A stretch of 64,000 bases of DNA. It comes from Campylobacter rectus (GTDB lineage: Bacteria; Campylobacterota; Campylobacteria; Campylobacterales; Campylobacteraceae). A program made the position numbers and the translations under genes. The notes under the pieces were generated by a model. It was not told the DNA's origin. It saw nothing but the letters and a program-made list of their open reading frames with translations, and made no database searches. How positions within the stretch are numbered: the stretch's first letter is position 1; every line of letters starts with the position of its first letter. Shown piece by piece: positions 25,760-35,518 of the stretch. The DNA lies in the NCBI RefSeq assembly GCF_004803795.1, contig NZ_CP012543.1, forward strand, positions 1,240,001 to 1,304,000, written 5' to 3'.

Positions 25760-27064
25760 TTGAATAAAAAAAAGATGTTTTTGTTTTCGGGTGTTGCCGG
25801 CGCGATGATATTCGGAGCGGTTTTTGGCGCAAATTTAAACGCTAAAGCCACCGAGGACGGGTCGAATTCCAAGTTACAATCGCTCTCAAAGCTCACAAAA
25901 ACCATTTCTACTATCGAAAAATACTATGTTGATGATTTACGGTTTAAAGAGATCGTGGATAAAGCCATAGAAGGGCTTTTGAACAACCTTGACGCGCATT
26001 CGGGATTTTTAAACGAAAAGGCGTTTAAGGATATGCAGGTGCAAACAAACGGCGAATTCGGCGGCTTGGGTATCACGGTCGGCATCAAAGACGGCGCGCT
26101 AACGGTCATCTCGCCTATCGAAAATACGCCTGCGGATAAGGCGGGTATAAAAAGCGGCGACATCATCCTTCGCATCGACGGCAACGCGACTCTGGGCACC
26201 ACCATAGACGAAGCGGTCAATAAAATGCGCGGCAAACCGAAAACCCCTATCACCATAACTATCGTGCGAAAAGGCGAACAAAAGCCGTTTGACGTGAAGC
26301 TCGTGCGCGACATCATCTCGGTCGAGTCCGTTTACGCCAAGATGATCGAAAAGGAAAATATACTCTATCTTCGCGTGACGAATTTTGACAAGCACGTAAC
26401 CGAAAAGGCCGGGGAATTTATCAAAAAATATCCGAAAGCCGGGGGTATCATCCTCGATCTTCGCAATAACCCGGGCGGACTTTTAAACCAAGCCGTGGAA
26501 CTAACGAATTTATTTATAGATAGCGGCGTGATCGTATCTCAAAAAGGTAGAAACGAGAGCGAAAACAGCGAATTTAAAGCCGCTAGAGCAAATAAAATCA
26601 CAAATTTACCGCTTGCCGTGCTAGTTAACGGCGGAAGCGCAAGCGCAAGCGAGATCGTAAGCGGCTCGCTACAAGATCATAAACGCGCCGTCGTCATCGG
26701 CGAAAAAACCTTCGGAAAAGGCAGCGTGCAGATCATCCTGCCCGTCGATGACAAAGAGGCTATACGACTAACGATAGCGCGCTACTATTTGCCGAGTGGC
26801 CGAACTATCCAAGCAACCGGCGTAGAGCCCGATATCATTGTATTTCCAGGCAAGGTGCCTCAGCAAAATGAAAACGCTTTTTCCATAAAAGAGAGCGAGC
26901 TAAAAAAACACCTAACCAACGAACTAAGTAAGATTAACGGCAACAGCGATAAAAACGCGACTAAAAATACCGACAACAAAACGATAATAACCGAGGCTAA
27001 CGTAAACGACGATATACAGCTAAAATCGGCGATTGACGCGATTAAAATATTGCAGCTAAAATAA
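25760..27064 (+). CDS. ctp: Carboxyl-terminal processing protease (S41)
   Basis: This codes for 434 residues from a TTG after GGCAGGAG. The N-terminal signal ([19 protein letters not shown]) exports or anchors it in the periplasm. A PDZ domain (about 90-170: [41 protein letters not shown]) presents C-termini. The catalytic domain has [11 protein letters not shown], the Ser in [13 protein letters not shown], and the Lys in [11 protein letters not shown]. It trims or degrades periplasmic proteins. The last 60 residues are polar and variable. It lies 11 bases before purC and divergent from clpB. Confidence 0.95.
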   Translation: MNKKKMFLFSGVAGAMIFGAVFGANLNAKATEDGSNSKLQSLSKLTKTISTIEKYYVDDLRFKEIVDKAIEGLLNNLDAHSGFLNEKAFKDMQVQTNGEFGGLGITVGIKDGALTVISPIENTPADKAGIKSGDIILRIDGNATLGTTIDEAVNKMRGKPKTPITITIVRKGEQKPFDVKLVRDIISVESVYAKMIEKENILYLRVTNFDKHVTEKAGEFIKKYPKAGGIILDLRNNPGGLLNQAVELTNLFIDSGVIVSQKGRNESENSEFKAARANKITNLPLAVLVNGGSASASEIVSGSLQDHKRAVVIGEKTFGKGSVQIILPVDDKEAIRLTIARYYLPSGRTIQATGVEPDIIVFPGKVPQQNENAFSIKESELKKHLTNELSKINGNSDKNATKNTDNKTIITEANVNDDIQLKSAIDAIKILQLK

Positions 27065-27075
27065 GGAGTGCAAAA

Positions 27076-27792
27076 ATGCAAAAAAAGGAGCTGATCTACG
27101 AAGGCAAGGGGAAAAAGATGTTCGCAACCGACGACGCGAATTTGCTCATAGCGGAGTTTAAAGACGACCTAACCGCTTTTGACGCGCAAAAAAGAGGCAA
27201 CGAAGCCGGTAAAGGCGCGCTAAATAATAAAATTTCGACGCAGCTTTTTCATCTTTTAAAAGAAAAAGGCATCCCGACCCACTTGGTTGAAACTCTAAGC
27301 GACACCGAACAGCTAGTCAAAAAATGCAAAATCATCCCGCTTGAAGTCGTAGTTAGAAACATAGCCACAGGCTCGCTAACAAAGCGCCTTGCTATAAAAG
27401 AAGGCACGGTTTTGCCATTTACTTTAGTGGAATTTTACTACAAAAACGACGAGCTTCACGACCCGCTCATAAACGACGAGCACTGCCTAATCATGGGCTT
27501 GGTTAAAAGCGAAAACGACCTTGACAGACTAAAACATATGGGTCGCGAGATAAACGCGATCCTCTTTAAATTTTTCGCGGATAGAAATTTAAAGCTGGTT
27601 GATTTTAAGGTGGAATTCGGCATCGACAAAGACGGAAATATCCTGCTAGCGGACGAGATCAGTCCCGATAGCTGCCGATTCTGGGACGCGACTACGAACG
27701 AAAAGCTCGACAAGGACAGATTTCGCCAAGATCTTGGCAGCGTAAAAGTCGCCTATGAAGAAGTTTTAAAAAGAATTTTATCTAAGGTTTAA
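27076..27792 (+). CDS. purC: SAICAR synthetase
   Basis: PurC joins aspartate to CAIR in purine synthesis using ATP. The 238 residues are full length: [13 protein letters not shown] at the N-terminus, [28 protein letters not shown], and the signature [30 protein letters not shown] precedes the ATG. The three genes purC, purS and purQ are packed with gaps of a base or less and form one unit. Confidence 0.98.
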   Translation: MQKKELIYEGKGKKMFATDDANLLIAEFKDDLTAFDAQKRGNEAGKGALNNKISTQLFHLLKEKGIPTHLVETLSDTEQLVKKCKIIPLEVVVRNIATGSLTKRLAIKEGTVLPFTLVEFYYKNDELHDPLINDEHCLIMGLVKSENDLDRLKHMGREINAILFKFFADRNLKLVDFKVEFGIDKDGNILLADEISPDSCRFWDATTNEKLDKDRFRQDLGSVKVAYEEVLKRILSKV

Positions 27793-27793
27793 A

Positions 27794-28051
27794 ATGAAAG
27801 CCGTCATCAACGTATCCCTAAAAAACGGCGTTTTGGATCCGCAAGGAAAGGCCGTCGAGCATGCGCTTGGTTCGCTTGGATTTAAAAACGTAAGCGGCGT
27901 GCGAATAGGCAAACAAATCGTGCTGGATATAAACGCCGCAACCAAAGACGAGGCTCGCGCCGAGCTAACCAAAATGTGCGAAGAGCTGCTAGCAAACACC
28001 GTCATCGAGGACTACGAGATAAATTTGTGCGACTACGAGAGCAAAAAATGA
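27794..28051 (+). CDS. purS: FGAM synthase subunit PurS
   Basis: This 85-residue protein is the small subunit that bridges PurQ and PurL in the three-part FGAM synthase. KAVINVSLKNGVLDPQGKAVEHALGSLGF and VSGVRIGKQIVLDI are typical. It starts two bases after the purC stop and its own stop overlaps the purQ ATG. The PurL subunit is not in the window. Confidence 0.96.
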   Translation: MKAVINVSLKNGVLDPQGKAVEHALGSLGFKNVSGVRIGKQIVLDINAATKDEARAELTKMCEELLANTVIEDYEINLCDYESKK

Positions 28052-28713
28052 AAGTCGCCATCGTTTTGTTTCCCGGCACGAACTGCGAGCAAGATACGAA
28101 GTACGCCTTCGAGCTTTTGGGCTGCCAAACGCAGATAATCTGGCATAAAGAAAGTGAGATAAACGCCGATCTTATCGTGCTTCCGGGCGGATTTAGCTAC
28201 GGCGACTACTTACGCACGGCGGCTATCGCTAAATTTAGCCCCGCGATGAACGCCGCTCGTAAACACGCCCAAAAAGGCGGATACGTGCTTGGCATTTGCA
28301 ACGGTTTTCAGATGCTGTGCGAGCTAAAACTACTCGCGGGCGCGATGAGACGAAACGAAAATTTGAGCTTCATCTCAAAATACCACCACCTAAAAGTGGT
28401 CTCAAACGCAAATAAATTTCTCTCAAATTTAAGCGTCGGCGAGGTCGTAAATATCCCGATCGCTCACGGCGAAGGTAATTTTTATGCGAGCGATGATACG
28501 CTAAAAAGCCTATACGACAACGACCAGGTGCTGCTAAAATACTGCGACGCAAACGGCGCCCCGCTAAATCCAAACGGCTCAGTCGATGCGATCGCGGGAA
28601 TTTGCGATAAGAGCAAAAAGATATTCGGTCTTATGCCTCACCCAGAGCGCGCCTGCGAGAAATTTTTGGGCACGGACGACGGACTAAGGATGCTAAAAGG
28701 GCTAGTTTGCTAA
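28048..28713 (+). CDS. purQ: FGAM synthase glutaminase subunit PurQ
   Basis: PurQ releases ammonia from glutamine for FGAM synthase. The 221 residues begin MKVAIVLFPGTNCEQDT at the ATG at 28048, which overlaps the purS stop (ATGA); an upstream in-frame ATG-like start would overlap purS and is rejected. The class I amidotransferase triad is visible: Cys in VLGICNGFQML, and His and Glu in LMPHPERA near the end. LPGGFSYGDYLR forms the oxyanion region. Confidence 0.97.
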   Translation: MKVAIVLFPGTNCEQDTKYAFELLGCQTQIIWHKESEINADLIVLPGGFSYGDYLRTAAIAKFSPAMNAARKHAQKGGYVLGICNGFQMLCELKLLAGAMRRNENLSFISKYHHLKVVSNANKFLSNLSVGEVVNIPIAHGEGNFYASDDTLKSLYDNDQVLLKYCDANGAPLNPNGSVDAIAGICDKSKKIFGLMPHPERACEKFLGTDDGLRMLKGLVC

Positions 28714-30044
28714 AGCCCTTTTTAGCCTTTTTTGCTCTGTTTTTTTTAGCTCATGGCGTCGGCGCTACCGAGCCTAGCGTGTTTGATATGATGGGTGAGG
28801 AACAAAATCAAAAAGTGATCAAGTCCGCCCCGCAAAAGCCTAAGCAAAACCAAAATTTACAAAATGCGGCCCCTGGCGCGGAGCAAAGCGGAACCGCTCA
28901 AAACAGGGCATCCTCAACGCAAAATCAAGCAACGGGTAACCGAGCAGGCACGCATCTGCGCCAGCCTATCTTGCAAGATATCGCACCGACAAATGAACCC
29001 GAGCTAAATTTAAAAGATAGCCAGCTCTACGAGCGCGTGCAGCCAAACGAGATCATTATCAAGGCTCTAAATACGCCCAAACAAGTCTATGTCGGGCAAA
29101 TTTTTAGCTTTACGCTTTCAGTCGATATCCAGGATAACATCACGGTCGATTTGCAAACCGTATTGCCCGAAACTGAAAATCTAAAATGGCTAAGCTCGAA
29201 TTTACGCTGGGACAACGACGGCAAGGGCGTTTATAAGGCTCAAATTTACGCCGAAGCCTCCGCCAAAGCCGTGCAAAATCCCAAAATCACGGTAAATTTA
29301 AAGCGCAACGGCGAGTTTTTCCAGACGGCGAATTTGACGCTTTCGCTACCTCAAATCGTAGCGCTAAAAAGCGGCGAGAAATACAACCACGTCGTCGCTC
29401 AAAATCTCGAAGTCAAAAAATACAAAACCAATAAATTTGACGACAAAAATCTAATAATGATCGTCGAAGTAAATGCGCAAAAAGGCAACATCGCGGACTT
29501 TTTCATCGAAGATAAGGACATCATCAAGCAAGGCGTGGATTCTGCTAGCGGCGAATTCGACGCACAAAGCGGATATTATTTTGCGATATTTTCGCCTGAA
29601 AAAACCTCGATAGATTTTAACTATTTTAGCCTCGCCAAAAAAGATTTCGTGAGCTTTTCGCTCCCGGTTATCGTCGAAGACGACGAGATCAGCACGCAAA
29701 TCGGACTAAATCCAAAGCAAAGTAAATTTGAAATTTACAAAAATATCGGAGTTTATGCGCTTTTCGGTATATTTTTAATTACCTTTTTATTTAAGCGCGA
29801 TGCGATCTTCCTTATCGTTGTAGTCGGACTTGGAGCTTATATCCTTTATAGCTACAATCCGTTTGGCGGCGCGACATTAAAACAAAATATAAACGTAAAA
29901 ATTTTGCCTACGCAAAACTCGAGCGTATTTTATACTTCAAAAGCGCAGCAAAAAGTGGAAATCCTTGGCGAACGCGAGGACTACGTCAAAATTTTACTGG
30001 ACGACGACAAGATAGGCTGGGTAAAAAAAGATGATATTTTCTAG
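28707..30044 (+). CDS. Exported membrane-anchored protein with C-terminal SH3-like domain (Cj0515 position)
   Basis: This codes for 445 residues from a TTG that overlaps the last codons of purQ. A signal peptide (FLAFFALFFLAHGVGA) is followed by a Gln/Asn/Ala-rich linker to about residue 100. An Ig- or BatD-like beta region comes next (VYVGQIFSFTLSVDIQDN, NGEFFQTANLTLSLPQI). Two close membrane helices (IGVYALFGIFLITFLF and IFLIVVVGLGAYILYSY) precede a 60-residue SH3b-like domain (VKILPTQNSSVFYTSKAQQ, EILGEREDYVKILLDDDKIGWV). SH3b domains often bind peptidoglycan, but this one would lie on the periplasmic side only if the helices are a hairpin. The same position downstream of purQ is occupied by a conserved unknown protein in C. 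jejuni, by memory. Confidence 0.85.
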   Translation: MLKPFLAFFALFFLAHGVGATEPSVFDMMGEEQNQKVIKSAPQKPKQNQNLQNAAPGAEQSGTAQNRASSTQNQATGNRAGTHLRQPILQDIAPTNEPELNLKDSQLYERVQPNEIIIKALNTPKQVYVGQIFSFTLSVDIQDNITVDLQTVLPETENLKWLSSNLRWDNDGKGVYKAQIYAEASAKAVQNPKITVNLKRNGEFFQTANLTLSLPQIVALKSGEKYNHVVAQNLEVKKYKTNKFDDKNLIMIVEVNAQKGNIADFFIEDKDIIKQGVDSASGEFDAQSGYYFAIFSPEKTSIDFNYFSLAKKDFVSFSLPVIVEDDEISTQIGLNPKQSKFEIYKNIGVYALFGIFLITFLFKRDAIFLIVVVGLGAYILYSYNPFGGATLKQNINVKILPTQNSSVFYTSKAQQKVEILGEREDYVKILLDDDKIGWVKKDDIF

Positions 30045-30717
30045 GGCAAAAGCCGCGTATTTCGCAGTCGAGTTTCTGATAAGCATACTTTTAGTCATAC
30101 TTTTTATGTGGCTTTTTAAAAAACACATCCACGCCGTGAGGAAATTTTGGGGCAGGAGTCAGCGATTTTTCGGCTTTTATTCGCTCGAAGTCGTCGGCAG
30201 CTTCGACGAGCGCGCAAATATGATCATCATAAACCACCAAAGTATGCTAGACATCGTCGTTTTAGAGGAGGTCTATCCTAAAAATCTTTGCTGGATCGCC
30301 AAAAAGGAGATCGCTGACCTGCCCGTCATCGGACAGATCATCCACATACCGCAGATGATCTCGGTCGAGCGCGAGAACAAACGCTCGCTCATCAAGCTCG
30401 TAAAAGACGCGCAGGACCGCGTCGAAAAAGGGCGCGTGTTGGCGATTTTCCCCGAGGGGACGCGCTCGCACTCAAAGGAGCTTTTGCCTTTTAAAGGCGG
30501 CGCGAAAATCATCGCCGACAAGCTAAATCTAAAAATCCAGCCCGTCGTGATCATGGGCTCAGATATTATGGATGTTAAAAAATTCAGCTTTAAAAACGGC
30601 AAAATCAAAATCATCTGTCTAGATCTCATCGACACCGCCGAGCCCGAGTGGCTGGAAAACGCAAGGGCGAAAATGCAAGAAACGCTTGATAACGAGAGGC
30701 AAAAAGCGGCGATTTAG
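30031..30717 (+). CDS. plsC: 1-acyl-sn-glycerol-3-phosphate acyltransferase
   Basis: PlsC makes phosphatidic acid by acylating lysophosphatidic acid at the inner membrane. The 228 residues have an N-terminal membrane helix (FAVEFLISILLVILFMWLF), the catalytic NHQSMLD (His69 and Asp74), the KKEIADLPVIG motif, the substrate-binding FPEGTRS (140-146) and PVVIMGS. The ATG overlaps the end of the previous gene by 14 bases. Confidence 0.95.
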   Translation: MIFSRAKAAYFAVEFLISILLVILFMWLFKKHIHAVRKFWGRSQRFFGFYSLEVVGSFDERANMIIINHQSMLDIVVLEEVYPKNLCWIAKKEIADLPVIGQIIHIPQMISVERENKRSLIKLVKDAQDRVEKGRVLAIFPEGTRSHSKELLPFKGGAKIIADKLNLKIQPVVIMGSDIMDVKKFSFKNGKIKIICLDLIDTAEPEWLENARAKMQETLDNERQKAAI

Positions 30718-30878
30718 AGCGGCGTTTTATCATAAATTTGCCGCGCGGGTAAATTTGATGGACTTTCGGCTAAATTCGAGTCAAATTTACCGTGAGCAAA
30801 TTAGCTCAAATTTTAGCTCTTAAAGCCTGCAAGTTAAATTTGACCGCCTCGTAAAAAGCCGTAAATTTAGGAGGATTT

Positions 30879-31772
30879 ATGAAAAAGTGCGCCGTTATAT
30901 TTATGATTTTAACTCAAATTTTATTTGCTTCAAATTTGCCAGAGCCGGGCTTTGAGATTTTTTTCGACGAAAATGCCACAAGCAAGCAAATAGACGCGGG
31001 GCTTGATCAAATTTTGGAGTTTTTATCTCAAAACCCGCACCGCATAAACGACGAATACGGCGAATTTGACGACCGTCTTTTTTCGCCGTTTATCTACAAT
31101 GTAAAAATCATAAAAACAGGCGAATTCGACTTTGAACGCATAAAAAAGGCGCTCAAATTTAAGCCGGGTCTTAACTATAAATTTATGATTTTCACGCCTC
31201 TTGACGCGGTTATCGCGCTTGGCATAGATCCCGAGGGCAAATATAAATTTGATCAAAAAGAAGCGATACGCCTCATCGACCTGCTCGTAGCAAACGGCGC
31301 GGATATCGGCTCGCCCGAGCTTTTGCGCACGGCTTGCAATGCCGAAGCGTTTGAGATTTTTAGCCACCTTCTTAGCAAAGGCGCGCGCGGCAACAAAGAA
31401 ACGATGCTTTGCGTGGCTGGTGGGATAGCTATTTTTATGGGTCAAAACGGCGCCCCGCCGATCGCAAACGCTCCGCTTGATCCAAAAATAAGGCAGTTTG
31501 CGAAAACCGCAAAATTTGCCGAGTTTTACCGAGATAAAATGCGCTACCTCGAGGAGCTGCTAAAATTTAAACCGCTTAGCGAATTTGAGACTAAAGAGCT
31601 GGAAATTTTTGCAAAACTAGCCGCCGTTTTAGATAGCGAGGATATGGTTAAATTTCTGCTAAAAAACGGAGTTTGCAAGCAAGAAAATTTACAAACCTCG
31701 TGCGAAAATCTCAAAAAATACGCGACGCACTATGACGCAAAAGAGAGCTTAAAGCTCATAGAAGTCAAATAA
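30879..31772 (+). CDS. Exported ankyrin-like protein, first of a tandem pair
   Basis: This codes for 297 residues; AGGAGG precedes the ATG. A signal peptide (CAVIFMILTQILFASN) leads a periplasmic product. The body is built of short helices with ankyrin-like hallmarks: LNYKFMIFTPLDAVIALG, EAIRLIDLLVANGADIGSPEL, EIFSHLLSKGARGNKETML. It shares about two thirds of its first 100 residues with the next gene (GLDQILEFLSQNPHRINDEYGE versus a near copy), so the pair arose by duplication. The binding partner is unknown. Confidence 0.85.
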   Translation: MKKCAVIFMILTQILFASNLPEPGFEIFFDENATSKQIDAGLDQILEFLSQNPHRINDEYGEFDDRLFSPFIYNVKIIKTGEFDFERIKKALKFKPGLNYKFMIFTPLDAVIALGIDPEGKYKFDQKEAIRLIDLLVANGADIGSPELLRTACNAEAFEIFSHLLSKGARGNKETMLCVAGGIAIFMGQNGAPPIANAPLDPKIRQFAKTAKFAEFYRDKMRYLEELLKFKPLSEFETKELEIFAKLAAVLDSEDMVKFLLKNGVCKQENLQTSCENLKKYATHYDAKESLKLIEVK

Positions 31773-31924
31773 CATAACGCAGTAAGCGAGCGGCATGAAG
31801 CTAAATTTAAGGGCAAATTTAAACAAGACGGCCCGAGTTAAATTTATCACTTCAAATTTTGGCTTGCGAGCTTAACACAAAATGGCTCGAATTTTACCGC
31901 GGCGTATGTAAATTTGAAGGATAG

Positions 31925-32854
31925 ATGATGAAAATTTCTTTACGATTTTTGCCGCTCGCCCTGCTCTTTTTATTTGTGCCGCTTTTTGCGCTAGATCAAG
32001 ACGAAGCGGTCAAGGTTTGCGAGCAGCTAAAATCCGTACCTGATTTTAGGATTTTCTACGACAAAAACGCCACAAGCGAGCAAATAGACTCCGGGCTTGA
32101 TCAAATTTTAGATTTTTTGCGGCAAAACCCGCACCGCGTAAACGACGAGCTGGGCGAGTATTGTGATCGCCCTTTTACGCCTTTTATCTTTAATGTCAAG
32201 ATGCACAATGCCGGCGAAACCAACTTTGAGCGGATAGAAAAAGCGCTCAAATTTAAGCCCGATCTAAACTACAAAACCGTCGTTGCTAGCCCTATTTGCA
32301 ACTCCGCTTTGCTACTGATGCCGCTTCCCTCAGGACAAAAGTCCAATCTTAGCGAAGCTGACGTCATCCGCCTCGTAAAGCTACTGGTTAGGCACGGAGC
32401 AGACGCGAACGATAAATTTGTTTTAAGCTGCGTTTACGGCGCGGACGGCTTTGGGATTTTTAAAGAGCTGCTTAGCATGAACGCCGATATGAGCGAGATA
32501 ACGCTACAGATCGCGGTCGATATGCGCTCCTTTGCTTATGAAAACGGCGCTACTTTAAAGTTTGGCGAGGCCATAAATTTAAAGGCGGCGCGGTTTGGAA
32601 AAAGCGCGAAATTTATGGAGTTTTACCGCGAGAAAATAAGATATTTCGAGGAGTTTTTAAAATTTAAAAGCTTAAAAGAGATTAACAAAGGTGGGCTTAG
32701 ATTTTTTATAGAAACGAATTTGGCGCTTGATAACGCTAAAGCGATAGAGTTTTTGCTAAAAAACGGACTTTGCGAGCTACTGCAAGAGTGCGAGTTTTTA
32801 AGAAAAAAGGCAAAAATTTACGGCGCGGCGGAAGTTTTAAAGCTTAAATTTTAG
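31925..32854 (+). CDS. Exported ankyrin-like protein, second of a tandem pair
   Basis: This codes for 309 residues. AAGGATAG precedes two adjacent ATGs (31925 and 31928). The signal peptide (FLPLALLFLFVPLFAL) is followed by a Cys-containing insert (KVCEQLKSVPD) missing in the paralogue, then GLDQILDFLRQNPHRVNDE and RLVKLLVRHGADANDKF. The C-terminal part (AIEFLLKNGLCELLQECEF) matches the paralogue's FLLKNGVCKQENLQTSCEN. Divergence is greatest in the middle. The 150 bases between the two genes hold no feature I can support. Confidence 0.85.
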   Translation: MMKISLRFLPLALLFLFVPLFALDQDEAVKVCEQLKSVPDFRIFYDKNATSEQIDSGLDQILDFLRQNPHRVNDELGEYCDRPFTPFIFNVKMHNAGETNFERIEKALKFKPDLNYKTVVASPICNSALLLMPLPSGQKSNLSEADVIRLVKLLVRHGADANDKFVLSCVYGADGFGIFKELLSMNADMSEITLQIAVDMRSFAYENGATLKFGEAINLKAARFGKSAKFMEFYREKIRYFEEFLKFKSLKEINKGGLRFFIETNLALDNAKAIEFLLKNGLCELLQECEFLRKKAKIYGAAEVLKLKF

Positions 32855-33018
32855 TCGATTTTAAAAACCGGTCGTCAAAATTTAAAAAGTCCAAATCCTA
32901 AATTTGACGTCCGAATTTTAAAAAATCAAATTCCAAATTTGACAGAATTTACCATCCAAGCAAACGTCAAATTTTAGCCTCAACGGCAAATCAAATTTGA
33001 GAAACAAATTTTAGATTA

Positions 33019-33039
33019 GTTGATAGTAATCATATCAAG
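33019..33039 (+). promoter_or_regulatory. HAIR-like inverted repeat upstream of htpG
   Basis: GTTGATA-GTAATCA-TATCAAG is a perfect TTGATA-N7-TATCAA inverted repeat. The layout is that of the HspR target (TTGAGT-N7-ACTCAA) with two changed bases per arm. It lies 28 bases before the htpG -10 box. Confidence 0.5.
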
Positions 33040-33053
33040 TTTAAAGATATTCT

Positions 33054-33072
33054 TAGCACTTTGTGCTATAAT
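33054..33072 (+). promoter_or_regulatory. htpG promoter with overlapping small palindrome
   Basis: TATAAT at 33067-33072 is preceded by TG one base upstream (TGCTATAAT). TAGCAC (33054-33059) and GTGCTA (33063-33068) form an inverted repeat with a three-base centre that overlaps the -10. The arms are the same words as in CIRCE half-sites but the spacing is wrong for CIRCE. Confidence 0.6.
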
Positions 33073-33105
33073 CTGCTAAAAATTTTAAAAACAAAGGACG
33101 AAAAA

Positions 33106-34959
33106 ATGAGCGAAAAATTTGAATTTCAAACCGAGGTAAACGAGCTGTTAAATTTGATGATACACTCGCTTTATTCAAACAAAGAGATATTTTTGCGCGA
33201 GCTCATCTCAAACGCAAGCGATGCGCTGGATAAGCTAAACTACCTCTGCCTCACGGATGATGCTTACAAAAGTCTAAGCTACTCTCCGCGAATCGATATC
33301 AAAATAGACAAGGACAAAAAGACGCTAACCATCAGCGATAACGGCATCGGCATGGATAAAGAGGGGCTGATAAACAACCTCGGCACCATCGCTAGAAGCG
33401 GTACGAAGGGCTTTTTGGACAAGCTAAGCGGCCAAGCTAAAAAAGATAGCGCGCTCATCGGACAGTTTGGCGTCGGGTTTTATTCGGCGTTTATGGTCGC
33501 GGATAAAATCGAAGTCGTGAGCAAAAAAGCGCTTGGCGAAGAGGCCTTTATGTGGAGCTCGGATGCAAAAACCTACGAAATCTCGCCCGCGCAAAAAGAT
33601 AGCCACGGCACCTCGATCACGCTTTATCTAAAAGATGACGAGTTTGCCGAGTCTTACCGCATCGAAAACATCGTCAAAAAATACTCCAACCACATCCCGT
33701 ATGCGATATTTGCGGATAAAGAAGAGTACGTGCCGCCTAAAGAGGGCGAAAAAGAGGGCTCGTACGAGACCAAAAACGTGCAGATAAATAAGGCTTCCGC
33801 ACTTTGGAAAATGAGTAAAAGCGCGCTAAAAGATGCCGACTACAACGACTTTTATAAGCAAATTTCGCACGACAGCGAAGATCCGCTACTCTACGTTCAC
33901 ACGAAAGCCGAGGGCAAGATCGAATACACTACCCTATTTTTCGTGCCGGCATCAGAGCCGTTTGATTTATTTCGCGTGGATTATCAAAGCGGCGTGAAAC
34001 TCTACGTTAAAAGCGTATTTATCAGCGACGACGCCAAAGAGATGCTGCCGCCGTATCTTAGATTCGTCCGTGGCATAATCGACGTTGAGGACCTGCCGCT
34101 AAACGTCAGCCGCGAAATCCTGCAAGAAAACAGCATAATGCGTAGCGTCAAGGAGCAAAGCGTCAAGAAAATCCTGGGCGAACTAGCCAAGCTAAAAGAA
34201 AAAGACAGAGAAAAGTACATCAAATTTTATAAAATATTCGGCAAGGTGATCAAAGAGGGGCTTTATGGATTTAGCAGCGAAAAGGAGCAAATTTTAGACC
34301 TTTGCCTCTTTAAATCAAGCAAACGCGAGGGGCTGGTCAGCCTAAAAGAGTACAAAGACGCGATGAAAGAAGGTCAAAAATCGATCTACTACATCAGCGG
34401 AAACAACGAAACGATGCTAAGAAATTCGCCGCTTTTAGAGAGCTTTAAGGCTGAAGGCATAGAAGTACTCATCATGGACGAGGAGATAGACTCTATCGTC
34501 ATGCCGATGGTGCAAGACTATGACAAAACGCCGATAAAAGCGGTAAATCACACCGATATCGACGCAGAGATCAAGCCGGAAAAATGCCAAGCCGACGAGG
34601 GTAAATTCGCTGCACTACTAACCAAGATGAAAGAGATACTAAAAGACGAGGTCAAGGATGTGAAGCTAAGCTCGCGCCTAAGCGAAAGCGCTGCCGTCAT
34701 CGTCTACGATAAAAACGATCCGGATTACGCTACGCAGATGATGCTAAAGCAGATGGGGCATAATGCAGGTAAAATTTTACCGATACTGGAGATAAATCCA
34801 AAGCACGAGCTCTTTGAAAAACTCTCTCAAAACGAGGCGATGATCTATGATGCGGCGGAGCTGCTTTTGGATATGGCCAAGCTAAACGAAGGCGTCGCTA
34901 TCGACGATCCGTCGGCGTTTAGCAAAAAGCTAACTAAAATCTTGCTAAAAGCGATCTAA
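33106..34959 (+). CDS. htpG: Hsp90-family chaperone HtpG
   Basis: This codes for 617 residues from the ATG at 33106 after AAAGGA; a longer frame to 33061 begins with unrelated residues and overlaps the promoter. The GHKL ATPase domain has [24 protein letters not shown], and [15 protein letters not shown]. The middle domain contains [11 protein letters not shown] and [10 protein letters not shown] with the Arg that contacts ATP phosphate. The C-terminal dimer domain ends with [11 protein letters not shown]. Two candidate heat-shock control elements lie upstream and a strong terminator follows. Confidence 0.98.
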   Translation: MSEKFEFQTEVNELLNLMIHSLYSNKEIFLRELISNASDALDKLNYLCLTDDAYKSLSYSPRIDIKIDKDKKTLTISDNGIGMDKEGLINNLGTIARSGTKGFLDKLSGQAKKDSALIGQFGVGFYSAFMVADKIEVVSKKALGEEAFMWSSDAKTYEISPAQKDSHGTSITLYLKDDEFAESYRIENIVKKYSNHIPYAIFADKEEYVPPKEGEKEGSYETKNVQINKASALWKMSKSALKDADYNDFYKQISHDSEDPLLYVHTKAEGKIEYTTLFFVPASEPFDLFRVDYQSGVKLYVKSVFISDDAKEMLPPYLRFVRGIIDVEDLPLNVSREILQENSIMRSVKEQSVKKILGELAKLKEKDREKYIKFYKIFGKVIKEGLYGFSSEKEQILDLCLFKSSKREGLVSLKEYKDAMKEGQKSIYYISGNNETMLRNSPLLESFKAEGIEVLIMDEEIDSIVMPMVQDYDKTPIKAVNHTDIDAEIKPEKCQADEGKFAALLTKMKEILKDEVKDVKLSSRLSESAAVIVYDKNDPDYATQMMLKQMGHNAGKILPILEINPKHELFEKLSQNEAMIYDAAELLLDMAKLNEGVAIDDPSAFSKKLTKILLKAI

Positions 34960-34985
34960 ATTTAAGCCTTTTTGGGCTTAAATTT
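34958..34985 (+). terminator. Terminator of htpG
   Basis: AAATTTAAGCC (34958-34968) pairs perfectly with GGCTTAAATTT (34975-34985), six-base loop, T-rich tail. It starts at the stop codon. Confidence 0.9.
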
Positions 34986-35518
34986 TATTTCGGTTCGGCG
35001 GCAAATTTAACTCCGCCGCCGAGCTTGGTTTTACCCGCTTAAATTTTGCTTTTAATTTTTTGCATACGCGCGCGATCCTAATAAATTTTCAATTTTGCTT
35101 TTTAAATTTGTCTTTTAAATTTGTCTTTTAAATTTACGGATGTTTTGCTTGCGCCCGAATTTGCAAAAAATAAAGGCGAGTAAATTTAGATCGTAAAGCG
35201 GTGTTTTTGGGTCTATCCGGACCGCGAACCGTCTTTGCGTGATTACGGGATAGGCACGAAATTTAGCAAATTTAAAACTTTTAAATTTAAAAAAATTAAT
35301 TTTATGCTTAAATTTACACTATAAAATAGCTCGCTTTGCCTTTAAATTTTAAGGCGGAAAAAAGCGGCAAATTAAACTCCTTTGGCGACGGCGTCAAATT
35401 TTTTAAAAACCTGCGTCTCGCCTACTCAAGCTCACTTAAAAAATACTGAATTTAAAAAATTAGTAAGCTAAATTTGCATAATATTTGGTTATAATCGCTA
35501 AAAAATTTAAGACGTAAA
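34986..35518. other. Intergenic region with a 13-bp tandem repeat and a promoter
   Basis: TTTTAAATTTGTC is repeated at 35100, 35113 and (partly) 35126, an in-step three-copy tandem. The rest is AAATTT-rich with no gene. A TATAAT at 35490-35495 (TTTGGTTATAATCG) is the likely -10 of the following PAS gene. Confidence 0.6.

Noticed and set aside
33054-33072. Classical CIRCE element before htpG
   Set aside because: The half words are present but the central gap is three bases, not nine, so it is not called CIRCE.
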